Below, in pieces: positions 1 through 5,492 of a stretch of DNA of 28,085 nucleotides. The notes beneath the pieces were generated by a model. The model saw only the letters and a list, made by a program, of their open reading frames with translations. It did not search any database and was not told the origin of the DNA. The stretch's first letter is position 1, and every line of letters begins with the position of its first letter. The DNA lies in IMG/VR virus record IMGVR_UViG_3300005581_000096, positions 1 to 28,085 of that record; one strand, given 5' to 3'. The stretch is from a virus. The position numbers and the translations under genes were made by a program.

Positions 1-2
1 TA

Positions 3-95
3 CCCATAAAGTTCAATGAGCGGATGCTGAGATACCGTCTCAGCGACATCATAGCCATTGAGTCCGCTGCCGTAGCAACTCATGATCCAAAATAA
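3..95 (+). CDS. C-terminal end of an excisionase/AlpA-like helix-turn-helix protein (cut by window edge)
   Basis: The frame is open from the window edge to TAA at 93-95 and gives about 30 residues with the core PIKFNERMLRYRLSDIIAIE. This matches the recognition-helix end of the HTH_17/MerR-like excisionase and AlpA families, where a 'P.iki..r.lRYrlsDl..w' pattern is usual. The N-terminal half lies outside the window, so the start cannot be given. Such proteins are small DNA-binding factors: excisionases, regulators of integrase genes, or phage transcription factors. No integrase is visible here. A 7-bp hairpin at 26-44 falls inside the coding region. The family call rests on motif shape only. 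Confidence 0.55.
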   Translation, partial: PIKFNERMLRYRLSDIIAIESAAVATHDPK

Positions 96-162
96 AGCCA
101 AGGTCTCCCAGTCCCGGCAACTTCGGTGGCAAAAACAAAATAGATTCTTGGGTTTGTGTGCA

Positions 163-255
163 ATGTGCCGCTGCTATAGCGGACGTAATTACCGTTGCGA
201 GTTGTGCAAAACAAAACACAACAAGCGAAACCTCAACAGAAACAAAAAAATATAA
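163..255 (+). CDS. possible 30-residue Cys-rich micropeptide
   Basis: An ATG at 163 opens a 30-codon frame ending with TAA at 253-255. The product has four cysteines near its start (MCRCYSGRNYRCELC, a C-x-C plus C-x2-C arrangement) followed by a basic Lys/Arg/Asn tail. It could be a tiny zinc-binding peptide. Its stop overlaps an ATA codon at 252-254 that is in frame with the next gene, the same geometry as the ATGA overlaps elsewhere in the window. The first part of the frame spans a 5-bp hairpin (about 169-183). With so short a frame it may also be a chance ORF in an A-rich leader. Confidence 0.25.
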   Translation: MCRCYSGRNYRCELCKTKHNKRNLNRNKKI

Positions 256-488
256 ACACGCCAACCATCATCGAATACATCGGCGGACCCAATGACGGGG
301 AGGGGGAATCTTTTGCCAATTTGCCAAGCTGCAACATTCGCAAACCCAGCTTCGGGCCGGTGCGTTTTAGGCTGGGTTATGAGTGGATCAACACCAACAT
401 CCTGCTCTACTACGCGATCTACCGGATCGACCGTGAGACCAACAAGGCGCATTTTGTGGCCCAAGAAAAATTTGTTCCAGTGCCATGA
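195..488 (+). CDS. small conserved phage protein with GGPxDG motif
   Basis: The conserved-looking part begins at TIIEYIGGPNDGE, about residue 24. The 'GGPxDG' turn near the N-terminus is typical of a widespread family of small phage proteins of unknown function. The rest is beta-rich and has aromatic residues (LGYEWINTNILLYYAIYR). The longest frame starts at TTG 195, and GTG at 204 is another option. The first 20 residues are Gln/Lys-rich and look like a translated A-rich leader, so the true start may be later. No ATG exists between 195 and the motif. An ATA at 252, overlapping the stop of the upstream 30-codon frame, is the nearest candidate. Function unknown. Confidence 0.6.
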   Translation: MRVVQNKTQQAKPQQKQKNINTPTIIEYIGGPNDGEGESFANLPSCNIRKPSFGPVRFRLGYEWINTNILLYYAIYRIDRETNKAHFVAQEKFVPVP

Positions 489-491
489 TTT

Positions 492-764
492 ATGTATCCA
501 TGCTCTCTTTGCGGCGGCTTGCCAAGAACGCACCTTAATCTCTATCAATGCCGAAAAAACCCATGCCACATTGCGGATCTTAACACGAGGATCTGGTTTG
601 CAGTATCAACAGGTAACGAAACAATGCGCGTTTTTGCAAAACCAACGGTTCTTGCCCGCGAAGCCAAAGCAGGTACCGGCCTTGACCGGAATTATCGTTC
701 GACGCGTTTGCCTAACGAGCCTAAAAAAAACACCCATGACCTGTTTTACGAAGGCTATTACTAG
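492..764 (+). CDS. small zinc-ribbon-like phage protein
   Basis: The 90-residue product starts MYPCSLCGGLPRTH and has a second cysteine pair (YQCRKNPCHI), so it should bind one zinc ion through four cysteines. The 'PCxxCGG.P' start resembles the Lar/restriction-alleviation-like and other small zinc-ribbon proteins of phages, but the tail shows no specific match. The start is ATG 492, three bases after the previous stop. The gene overlaps the next one (736-936) by 29 bases. The role is unknown; DNA or RNA contact, or a protein adaptor function, would be the usual guess for such ribbons. Confidence 0.6.
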   Translation: MYPCSLCGGLPRTHLNLYQCRKNPCHIADLNTRIWFAVSTGNETMRVFAKPTVLAREAKAGTGLDRNYRSTRLPNEPKKNTHDLFYEGYY

Positions 765-936
765 GCAGGCGCTTGCCAATCGGCAGCTTCGGAAGCTGGG
801 GCTTTGCCAACGGTGTCGCAAATCATCACCCGAATCCAGTCGCTGCCCGGATTGCCGCGAGCATGAACGGACCAGATCCGCTCGGTTCAAGCAGCGGTCG
901 CGTACTTTGGGCAGACCAAAAAGCACAAATCTTTGA
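736..936 (+). CDS. small CxxC...CxxC zinc-finger-like protein
   Basis: This gene lies in the last third of a much longer open frame that begins near 292. Only the part from ATG 736 looks like protein. The 66-residue product has two CxxC knuckles (LCQRCRK and SRCPDCREHE) and a strongly basic C-terminus (RFKQRSRTLGRP). This is a common phage layout for a small zinc-binding, nucleic-acid-contacting protein. It overlaps the end of 492-764 by 29 bases. The TTG at 933 overlaps its TGA stop and could restart translation for the next gene. Function unknown. Confidence 0.6.
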   Translation: MTCFTKAITRQALANRQLRKLGLCQRCRKSSPESSRCPDCREHERTRSARFKQRSRTLGRPKSTNL

Positions 937-962
937 GGCATTACGGATACATCGCTAGGGAA

Positions 963-1142
963 ATGTTGAGGAACGTGACGGAACAAAACCGAATCATTCT
1001 CCGCAAAACGCAACGAGCCGTGCAAGCAATCGGCCCCAACGCATCAAGCGCAAGCGGCGACTTTGCGGATCAACTTGTAAAACGGCTGATGACCGATGCA
1101 GAGTTTGAGCGGTTAAAAAAATGGAACAACGATGAACCATAA
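963..1142 (+). CDS. hypothetical small helical phage protein
   Basis: The product is 59 residues from ATG 963, or 69 from TTG 933, which overlaps the preceding stop as TTGA. It is predicted to be mostly helical, with basic and glutamine-rich segments (RIILRKTQRAVQAIG) and an acidic/aromatic end (EFERLKKWNNDEP). No domain was recognised. It sits between two small zinc-finger-like genes and a coiled-coil gene on the same strand, with 6 bases to the next start, so it is part of the same rightward operon. Confidence 0.5.
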   Translation: MLRNVTEQNRIILRKTQRAVQAIGPNASSASGDFADQLVKRLMTDAEFERLKKWNNDEP

Positions 1143-1148
1143 AACACA

Positions 1149-1433
1149 ATGAGCGCCACCTGCCCTGACCACAGCGAAAGTGAGTCACCGCGGATGTGCG
1201 CCTGCACCCGCGACACGCTCGACGCCTCCCGCCGCATGGTCGAGACTCGCGACCGAATCATCGCAGACCTAAAGCGCCAAATTGAAGAAATCAAAACTGA
1301 CCGAGAGTTTGTCCGAGGCTGGGCAGTTAGGTGCCAGAACGAAATGGATTATCAGGCCAGCCTAGCTGATATAGCGCGAATGGAAATCCGCGAGCTAAAG
1401 GCGATGCTGCACAGCGTTTCTGATCCGTCGTAG
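1149..1433 (+). CDS. hypothetical coiled-coil protein
   Basis: The 94-residue product has an N-terminal Cys-containing segment (TCPDHSESESPRMCACTRDTL) followed by heptad-like charged helix (about residues 25-90, with stretches such as IIADLKRQIEEIK), so a coiled-coil dimer is likely. The leader just before ATG 1149 is AT- and A-rich (cataaaacaca) and has no Shine-Dalgarno sequence. The next gene starts two bases after its stop. The function is not recognisable. Confidence 0.6.
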   Translation: MSATCPDHSESESPRMCACTRDTLDASRRMVETRDRIIADLKRQIEEIKTDREFVRGWAVRCQNEMDYQASLADIARMEIRELKAMLHSVSDPS

Positions 1434-1435
1434 AA

Positions 1436-1729
1436 ATGAAAACAAAATTGAACACCATATACACAGCCATACTTCAGCACGTTATCGACGAGAAAAACGA
1501 CCTCGACTCAAAATTGAGCTTTTTAAGTGCATTTGCTTTGACCGCCACCTTCGGCACCATACCGCACGAAGAACGAAGCAGGCTCAACCGCCAGCACGCG
1601 GTTATGACCACATACTCCCAAATCCTTGGCGAGCGCATAGACGCTGCAAACCGGCAACCAAAGCAAGACTCCATGCAGGTGCCGCAAAAAAACAAAGCTA
1701 AACAAAGAAAAACAAAGGAAATTAACTAA
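1436..1729 (+). CDS. crAss001_48-related (DUF7681-like) small phage protein
   Basis: The 97-residue product has an all-helical pattern: VIDEKNDLDSKLSFLSAF, then LNRQHAVMTTYSQILGERI. The order 'E..DLd.KL..L..F ... L..Q...M..Y..iL..RI' is the signature of a widespread small phage family often named crAss001_48-related. Its function is unknown. The C-terminal 25 residues are Lys/Gln-rich and disordered. This is the last gene of the rightward cluster before the terminator and repeat region at 1742-1901. The family call is from recall of the motif and has not been tested by a search. Confidence 0.65.
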   Translation: MKTKLNTIYTAILQHVIDEKNDLDSKLSFLSAFALTATFGTIPHEERSRLNRQHAVMTTYSQILGERIDAANRQPKQDSMQVPQKNKAKQRKTKEIN

Positions 1730-1741
1730 CGCCTAGGCAGC

Positions 1742-1765
1742 AAAACTGTTGCCAAATAGCAACAG
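1742..1765 (-). terminator. intrinsic terminator for the leftward cluster
   Basis: CTGTTGC (1746-1752) pairs perfectly with GCAACAG (1759-1765) around a 6-base loop. Read leftward, the stem is followed by TTTT (complement of 1742-1745). It would end transcription of the 4361-to-2040 gene cluster and lies 13 bases past the stop of the converging rightward cluster. Confidence 0.5.
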
Positions 1766-1769
1766 CCCA

Positions 1770-1802
1770 ACGTCCTTGGAACGTCCTTGGAACGTCCAAG
1801 GA
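1770..1802. repeat. three tandem 11-bp repeats
   Basis: ACGTCCTTGGA occurs at 1770-1780 and 1781-1791. A third copy at 1792-1802 has CCAAGG in place of CCTTGG, so copies two and three together form an inverted repeat (CCTTGG-5-CCAAGG, 1785-1801). The array lies in the non-coding gap between converging clusters. It could bind a protein or form a hairpin. Confidence 0.7.
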
Positions 1803-1839
1803 GCGTAGCGTATCCGAGGAGTAGAGGGGAGGGGAGGAT

Positions 1840-2043
1840 TCAAAGCAACGGAGCAAAGCAACGGCAACGGCAACGGTAACGGAGCAAAGCAACGGCAACG
1901 GAAGCCGGTAGCAGGATGTGGGGCGTACTGTTACTGCCCCGCCGGGCCGTGGGCGGGTGCGCCGCCGCGCCCGCGGTGCCGCGCCGCCGCCCGCGCCGCC
2001 CGCGCCCGAGCCGCGCCCGCCTGCCTGCGTCCGACTTCGTCAC
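1840..2043 (-). CDS. doubtful Arg-rich ORF at the end of the leftward cluster
   Basis: The frame opens with GTG at 2043, overlapping the stop of the terminase-small-like gene as GTGA, the junction used repeatedly in this window. It gives 67 residues. The first half is Arg/Gly/Ala-rich (GRRARLGRGRRGRRRG) and extremely GC-rich. The second half reads through the CAACGG array as RYRCRCRC. It may be a basic nucleic-acid-binding tail protein, or simply an open frame in low-complexity DNA. The start geometry is the only positive support. Confidence 0.25.
   Translation of the reverse strand: MTKSDAGRRARLGRGRRGRRRGTAGAAAHPPTARRGSNSTPHILLPASVAVALLRYRCRCRCFAPLL
1846..1901. repeat. short tandem array of CAACGG units
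   Basis: CAACGG or TAACGG units occur at 1846, 1859, 1865, 1871, 1877, 1890 and 1896. Within the array a 21-bp block is present twice (1850-1870 and 1881-1901), 31 bp apart. Iterated blocks like this in a gap can be origin iterons, protein-binding arrays or slippage products. The array also falls inside the doubtful leftward frame 1840-2043. Confidence 0.7.
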
Positions 2044-2696
2044 ACCTCGGGCAAGCTACGTGTATGTGCAAGCGTCGAGCTTGACGTGGGCGACAGTCTC
2101 CGTACGGCGTCGGCTACGGCCTCGGGCGAGGCGAGCACGACCGTGTTGTGCGTCGTCTGCGCTGCGCCTGCGCTGCCGAATCGCTCCTTCATCAGTCCAC
2201 GGATCAACAGTTCGTGCAACTTCTCCGAGTATTCCCGTTTATAGCCTACGAGCATCCCCATCTGATAGACTGGCTGCAGCCTGCCTTCCGTGGCCGCGCT
2301 CCACGCATCCGCGAGCAACAGATCCGCCGCCTCCTTCGCTGCCGCTTCCTCCTCGTTCCTGAACCACTCCCACCGCCGCCATCGTTGCAGCTGCGCCTTC
2401 GTGGTTCCGCTACGGCTCCGGGCCAGCCGCTCCACGGGCACAACCGAGAGCACCGCGAGGTATCGCACCGCATCGGGGGGCAGATACCCCGGCCATTCTG
2501 GGCCTCCCCGCTCGCTTTCGTTGCTGGTCCCCGTCACCGTGCTGTCCTGCTCCGTCACCGTTCCGTTGCTCCCGGGTCTCGGCACGGCTTCCCACGTCAC
2601 CCGCTGCCGCTCTTGCTCGATCTGCTCGTGCAGTCGCTGTTGTGGCTGGGTCGGTGGCGTGTATTCTTCGGCGTCTAGCTGCTCGGTGTTGTTCAT
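2040..2696 (-). CDS. terminase small subunit-like DNA-binding protein
   Basis: The 218-residue product has a Pro/Gln-rich, probably disordered first 70 residues. A helical region follows (PVERLARSRSG, LQRWRRWEWFRNEEEAAAKEAADLLL). It ends with the segment TEGRLQPVYQMGMLVGYKRE plus YSEKLHELLIRGLMKERFG. That last pattern ('eG..ePvy..G.vVGy.r.YSd.LL..LLk...PerF') is common at the C-terminus of phage small-terminase-like helix-turn-helix proteins, which recognise packaging sites. The large terminase is not in the window, so a different DNA-binding role is possible. A promoter-like sequence lies just upstream (2705-2733). Confidence 0.55.
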   Translation of the reverse strand: MNNTEQLDAEEYTPPTQPQQRLHEQIEQERQRVTWEAVPRPGSNGTVTEQDSTVTGTSNESERGGPEWPGYLPPDAVRYLAVLSVVPVERLARSRSGTTKAQLQRWRRWEWFRNEEEAAAKEAADLLLADAWSAATEGRLQPVYQMGMLVGYKREYSEKLHELLIRGLMKERFGSAGAAQTTHNTVVLASPEAVADAVRRLSPTSSSTLAHTRSLPEV

Positions 2697-2704
2697 GGGG
2701 GGCC

Positions 2705-2733
2705 GTGCTACCAGTCCTGCCGCTTCTTGTCAA
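2705..2733 (-). promoter_or_regulatory. promoter-like sequence before the terminase-small-like gene
   Basis: Read leftward, TTGACA (2733-2728) is followed after 17 bases by TAGCAC (2710-2705). The -35 box is perfect for sigma-70; the -10 box is weak. The start codon ends at 2694, so the mRNA leader would be nearly absent. Confidence 0.35.
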
Positions 2734-2785
2734 CCGGGATTTGATTCCACCGACACCGCCGGCCAAGGCTGCTTTGGTCCAGGCG

Positions 2786-2823
2786 TGGCAAAGCCCGGCT
2801 CCGTCTGGATGCGGTAGCCGGGC
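2786..2823 (-). terminator. hairpin with short T run after gene 2846-3280
   Basis: Read leftward, the 8-bp perfect stem (2823-2816 with 2800-2793) and 15-base loop are followed by TTTGCC. It lies 23 bases past the stop of the 2846-3280 gene and upstream of the promoter-like sequence at 2705-2733. It would separate the two leftward units. Confidence 0.4.
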
Positions 2824-2845
2824 CTGCTCTGCTCTGCTGGTTCTG

Positions 2846-3280
2846 TTACTCGTCTCCGCTGTTCAATGCCTCAAGGGCGTCCTCCGCGATCTCCGCACAG
2901 TATCTTGCTCGTGGGTGGTTGCTCATGCGGCCCGCCTCGTTGATTGCTTCCAGTGCGGCGAGCAACTGGGGCGCGGCTGCGATCAGGCGGGCGTTTCCGT
3001 GTCTCTCCTCGTCGGGTATCACGCGGCTAGTGTCGCAGTCCGCGACGTGGTTCCCTTCGCTGGTCATCACCCGCGTGTCCTTCGCTCTCCACGGCCCCGG
3101 TGTGTGCGGCCCCCATGCCTGCGCGGTTGCAGCCGCTGCCCGTTGCGCTGCTCGCCTTTTGCCGCAGGTGCAGTCACTCCCCCACCGGAATGCCCATTCC
3201 CTTCCGTTCCCGAGCGTGATCAAGGTCGAGTCGTCGGTTGTCGCGGTCGCGGTCTCGCCGCAGTTGTCGCACGTCTTCAC
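2846..3280 (-). CDS. phage protein with zinc ribbon and HTPGPW/NARLIAAAP signature
   Basis: Starting at GTG 3280, which overlaps the stop of the upstream gene as GTGA, the product is 144 residues. It begins VKTCDNCGETATATT and has a second pair (DCTCGKRR), so four cysteines can form a zinc ribbon. The middle and end carry HTPGPWRA and NARLIAAAPQLLAALEAI. These two motifs mark a very common small phage protein family of unknown function. The longer frame reaching 3592 is a shadow of the neighbouring genes and reads as Arg/His-rich noise. The combination of ribbon and family domain in one chain may be a fusion. Confidence 0.7.
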   Translation of the reverse strand: MKTCDNCGETATATTDDSTLITLGNGREWAFRWGSDCTCGKRRAAQRAAAATAQAWGPHTPGPWRAKDTRVMTSEGNHVADCDTSRVIPDEERHGNARLIAAAPQLLAALEAINEAGRMSNHPRARYCAEIAEDALEALNSGDE

Positions 3281-3537
3281 GGCCTGCCCTCCCTTTCGCT
3301 CGGTGTCATCTCGCTCTCCTGCCATGTCTCGGTCACGCTCGCGGTGTATTCGGTCAGTGCCCCGGTGCGGAAGTCCTGCGATGTCCGTTGTCGGGTTGTC
3401 TGGACTCTCCACTTCCCGTCGCCGCACATGGGCGACAGTTTGCGGTCGAGCATCCCCGTCCGCCCGTCCGTGTGCGTGACAAGGTCGCCTTTCCGCAGGA
3501 TCCACGCGGCGGCGGTGGTGGTGGCGGTGGTGGTCAT
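3277..3537 (-). CDS. small phage protein with KOW/SH3-like start
   Basis: The 86-residue product starts at ATG 3537, which overlaps the previous stop as ATGA. It has a Thr-rich opening (MTTTATTT) and then ILRKGDLVTHTDGRTGMLD, a 'kGD.V.h.dGr.G.v' pattern seen in KOW- or SH3-like beta barrels of small phage proteins. The remainder (GKWRVQTTRQRTSQDF) is beta-rich and polar. Function unknown. Its stop overlaps the GTG of the following gene, so translation of 3534-4085, 3277-3537 and 2846-3280 is probably coupled. Confidence 0.6.
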   Translation of the reverse strand: MTTTATTTAAAWILRKGDLVTHTDGRTGMLDRKLSPMCGDGKWRVQTTRQRTSQDFRTGALTEYTASVTETWQESEMTPSEREGRP

Positions 3538-4085
3538 CGTGCTGCCTCCTCGCATCCATTCCACACGCACACCCGCGGCGACTCCCACTCATAGTCGCCG
3601 TCCCAGTCCCGCACCTCTACCACTGCACCCTTCGGCGCGGTCACGTCCTGCACGGCCCCGCCGCGCACCTCCACCACCACCCGCCACGGCTGCCCGATCC
3701 GCGTGTTCCAGTTTGGTGTCCACTCTGCTAATGCGGCGTGTGCTTCTTTGCACAGCTTGCCCAATCTGGGGCGGGCCGTGGTGGCGTACATTTCCGCCGC
3801 TCGCACCAACTCGGCCAGAGCGTCCCGCTGCCGTTCGTGCTGGTCTGCCGTCGCGGTTTCCCGCGCCAGTTCCGCCGCCACTACGGCGCGGGCCTGCTTC
3901 ATCGTGCTGTCGAGTTCCCGCACGGCCTGTTCACCGTGTTCCCGCGTGGTTACGTTCTTGCAGACCTGCACGCTATTGATGAGCATCGCGAGAGCCGCGA
4001 CCGGGGTCAGATTGGCCTCCGGTGCTGGCTCCTCCGGTGTTGGCTCGCTCTGCCGGGGGGTGTTGGTGGTGGTGGTCGTGTTCAT
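3534..4085 (-). CDS. hypothetical phage protein, helical N-half and beta C-half
   Basis: The 183-residue product begins with a Thr/Pro/Glu-rich linker (MNTTTTTNTPRQSEPTPEEP). Residues about 28-115 form long helices (VRELDSTMKQARAVVAAELA, ADQHERQRDALAELVRAAEMY), probably a coiled coil. The C-terminal part WRVVVEVRGGAVQDV then VVEVRDWDGD matches the 'v.veV.gGvvqdV ... v.V.D.D' strand pattern of small phage proteins of unknown role. It lies 12 bases after the first gene of the leftward cluster. Its first codons are almost pure ACC/ACA repeats. Confidence 0.6.
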   Translation of the reverse strand: MNTTTTTNTPRQSEPTPEEPAPEANLTPVAALAMLINSVQVCKNVTTREHGEQAVRELDSTMKQARAVVAAELARETATADQHERQRDALAELVRAAEMYATTARPRLGKLCKEAHAALAEWTPNWNTRIGQPWRVVVEVRGGAVQDVTAPKGAVVEVRDWDGDYEWESPRVCVWNGCEEAAR

Positions 4086-4097
4086 GGTCGTAGTGGT

Positions 4098-4361
4098 TTA
4101 TTGCTCCCCCGCCGCGATGCTCGTCCGGTCGCCGTCCGCGTGCCGCTGGCGGAAGTCGCCGCGATACACCGCCCGGGCCTGCTCAAAACTGAGCATCTCT
4201 CCGGTTTCGCAATCCATCCAAAGATCGCCGCCGCCGCAGTGCATGACTCGGTCGGAGTTTTCCATCTCCTCCCGCACGCTCCACGTGTTGTGATAGTATC
4301 GGGGGGGGGTGGTGGTGCCCTGCGTCGCGGGCCGCGTCGTTGTTGTGGTGGTGCTGTGCAT
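4098..4361 (-). CDS. hypothetical protein, first gene of the leftward cluster
   Basis: The start is ATG 4361 (MHSTTTTTTRPATQGTTT), preceded by GGAGAG at a good Shine-Dalgarno distance, one of the few such cases in the window. The product is 87 residues, with a Thr-rich leader of about 20 residues, then NTWSVREEMENSDRV, a Cys/Gly turn (MHCGGGDLWMDCETG) and a helical end (MLSFEQARAVYRGDF). No family was recognised. The longer frame to 4421 is not needed, since the divergent control region begins there. Confidence 0.55.
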   Translation of the reverse strand: MHSTTTTTTRPATQGTTTPPRYYHNTWSVREEMENSDRVMHCGGGDLWMDCETGEMLSFEQARAVYRGDFRQRHADGDRTSIAAGEQ

Positions 4362-4375
4362 GGCTCTCCATATGG

Positions 4376-4395
4376 ACCGGAGCCGCTTAGGTTGC
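4376..4395. promoter_or_regulatory. operator candidate, copy 1, over the leftward promoter
   Basis: This 20-bp site (core GCTTAGGTT at 4385-4393) is 17/20 identical to 4462-4481 and in the same orientation, 86 bp apart. Read leftward it covers the spacer of a weak promoter: TTGCAA (4394-4389), then 17 bases, then CATATG. A regulator bound here would act on the leftward cluster. Confidence 0.45.
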
Positions 4396-4461
4396 AAGCC
4401 CTTTTCTTTGCTCGGCCTCACTTTTATTTTTGACCTCCCGTAACTTTCCCCTTGCGCTCCA

Positions 4462-4481
4462 ACCGGAACGGCTTAGGTTCC
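4462..4481. promoter_or_regulatory. operator candidate, copy 2, before the rightward cluster
   Basis: The second copy of the 20-bp site lies 4 bases before the ATG at 4486. Between the two copies is an AT-richer stretch (4400-4437) with TTGACC in rightward orientation, a possible -35 box. Paired sites on both sides of a divergent promoter are what a repressor or activator switch would use. No palindrome is evident in the unit itself. Confidence 0.45.
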
Positions 4482-4485
4482 CCCC

Positions 4486-4611
4486 ATGCACACCATCCGC
4501 CACCTCCTCCGCCTCCTCGCCGTTCGGCTCGGGCGCAACGTCCGCCGCCACTCACGCTTGCCGTATCTCGGGGAGTCAATGGCGTGGTTCAACGCCCCAA
4601 CCCGCCGCTAA
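4486..4611 (+). CDS. 41-residue basic hypothetical protein
   Basis: ATG 4486 opens a 41-codon frame, MHTIRHLLRLLAVRLGRNVR then RHSRLPYLGESMAWFN, ending with TAA at 4609-4611. The next gene's ATG follows at 4613. The product has a basic amphipathic helix and a short conserved-looking end. It fills the gap between the divergent control region and the zinc-ribbon gene and is too well placed to ignore, though no homologue is recognised. Peptides of this size are often missed by gene callers. Confidence 0.4.
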   Translation: MHTIRHLLRLLAVRLGRNVRRHSRLPYLGESMAWFNAPTRR

Positions 4612-4612
4612 T

Positions 4613-4828
4613 ATGTCCGACCTCGACGCTCTCTTTACGATCACCTGCGCCGACTGCCGCGAGTCCTCGCCCGCGCTCGATTGGTGTGAGACGGCAGGCG
4701 GGCACAGGCTCCCGGTTGACCAGTTCCAGTGCCCCCGCTGCGCCACAGGTTTCCGCCGCGTCCCTTCCCGCCTGAACTACGGCCCCGCCTACGTGTTGGA
4801 GCCAGTCGCCCAGCCCGCCCTCCTTTGA
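4613..4828 (+). CDS. small zinc-ribbon protein
   Basis: The start is ATG 4613; the longer frame from 4430 runs through the control region and is not protein-like. The 71-residue product has ITCADC, then C-terminal WCETAGG and FQCPRCATGFRRV. The two CxxC pairs suit one zinc ion, as in small phage regulators. It lies directly before the ArdA gene (4 bases between stop and ATG), so the two are probably expressed together early after infection. Function unknown. Confidence 0.55.
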   Translation: MSDLDALFTITCADCRESSPALDWCETAGGHRLPVDQFQCPRCATGFRRVPSRLNYGPAYVLEPVAQPALL

Positions 4829-4832
4829 TTTT

Positions 4833-5408
4833 ATGACAGCACCAACAACCACCACCAACGCAGCGGGCGCGACGAGTCCCGCAGACAGCACAGCAGCAGC
4901 AGACCACCGCATTTATGTCAGCACATATGCGAAATATAATAGCGGTTCAATCAAGGGCGCATGGCTGGACCTTAGCCAATACGCCGACCGAAACGCCTTC
5001 CTTGAGGCGTGCGCGGAACTGCACAAGGACGAAACCGACCCCGAGCTTATGTATCAGGCGTTCGAGGGATTCCCCCGCGCATGGTATGAGGAGTCCAGCG
5101 CCCCGCCCGACGTTTTTTGGGAGTGGCTCGACATGAGCGACGACGACAAGGACGCTTTCGGTATCTACGCCGACGACATGGGCGGCGATGTCACGGTTGA
5201 CGACTTTCGCGAAGCGTACCAAGGCACGGCAGACAGCGAGGCGGATTTCGCGGAGCAATTCGCGATTGAAACCGGATCAATTCCCAAAGATCTCCCAAGC
5301 TGGATCGTGATCGACTGGAAAAGCTCATGGTCGACCGGATTGCGCTTTGATTACTGGTGCGACCGGAGCCGGAGCGGCGGGGATCTTCACTTCTTCCGCA
5401 ACATCTGA
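4833..5408 (+). CDS. ardA: antirestriction protein ArdA
   Basis: ArdA proteins are elongated, acidic DNA mimics that bind type I restriction-modification enzymes and stop them cutting incoming DNA. This 191-residue product fits the family in order and length: IYVSTYAKYNSGSIKGAWLD at residues 27-46, YQAFEGFPRAWYEES at 74-88, DDFREAYQGTADSEADFAEQ at 123-142, and the C-terminal LRFDYWCDRSRSGGDLHFFR. It has many Asp/Glu, as expected. An extra Thr/Ala-rich tail of about 25 residues precedes the domain (MTAPTTTTNAAGATSP). It leads the rightward block, consistent with early expression against host restriction. Confidence 0.92.
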   Translation: MTAPTTTTNAAGATSPADSTAAADHRIYVSTYAKYNSGSIKGAWLDLSQYADRNAFLEACAELHKDETDPELMYQAFEGFPRAWYEESSAPPDVFWEWLDMSDDDKDAFGIYADDMGGDVTVDDFREAYQGTADSEADFAEQFAIETGSIPKDLPSWIVIDWKSSWSTGLRFDYWCDRSRSGGDLHFFRNI

Positions 5409-5424
5409 CCGACCCGCGCCACAC

Positions 5425-5448
5425 CGCGCCCCCGCTGTCGGGGGCGCG
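5425..5448 (+). promoter_or_regulatory. 10-bp GC hairpin between ardA and the next gene
   Basis: CGCGCCCCCG (5425-5434) pairs perfectly with CGGGGGCGCG (5439-5448) around a 4-base loop. No T run follows, so a complete terminator is unlikely. Attenuation or 3'-end protection of the ardA message would fit. An A/C-rich leader (5461-5492) separates it from the next ATG. Confidence 0.5.
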
Positions 5449-5492
5449 TTAGGCGCGAGCCATTCAGGCCCGAGCAAAACCAAAAAAACAAA

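Noticed and set aside
26-44. 7-bp hairpin at the left edge
   Set aside because: It lies within the coding end of the helix-turn-helix protein and has no T run, so no separate function is claimed.
485-538. 17-codon frame starting with an ATGA overlap after the GGPxDG gene
   Set aside because: The overlapping frame from 492 has a clear zinc-ribbon start, and the 17-residue peptide has no features of its own.
292-735. Front part of a 214-codon rightward frame
   Set aside because: It overlaps two better genes in other frames and its product is noise up to the ATG at 736; only 736-936 was kept.
2642-3979. 445-codon rightward frame
   Set aside because: It lies opposite five leftward genes linked by 4-base overlaps; the product is Arg/Ser/Cys/Pro-rich noise typical of an antisense frame in GC-rich DNA.
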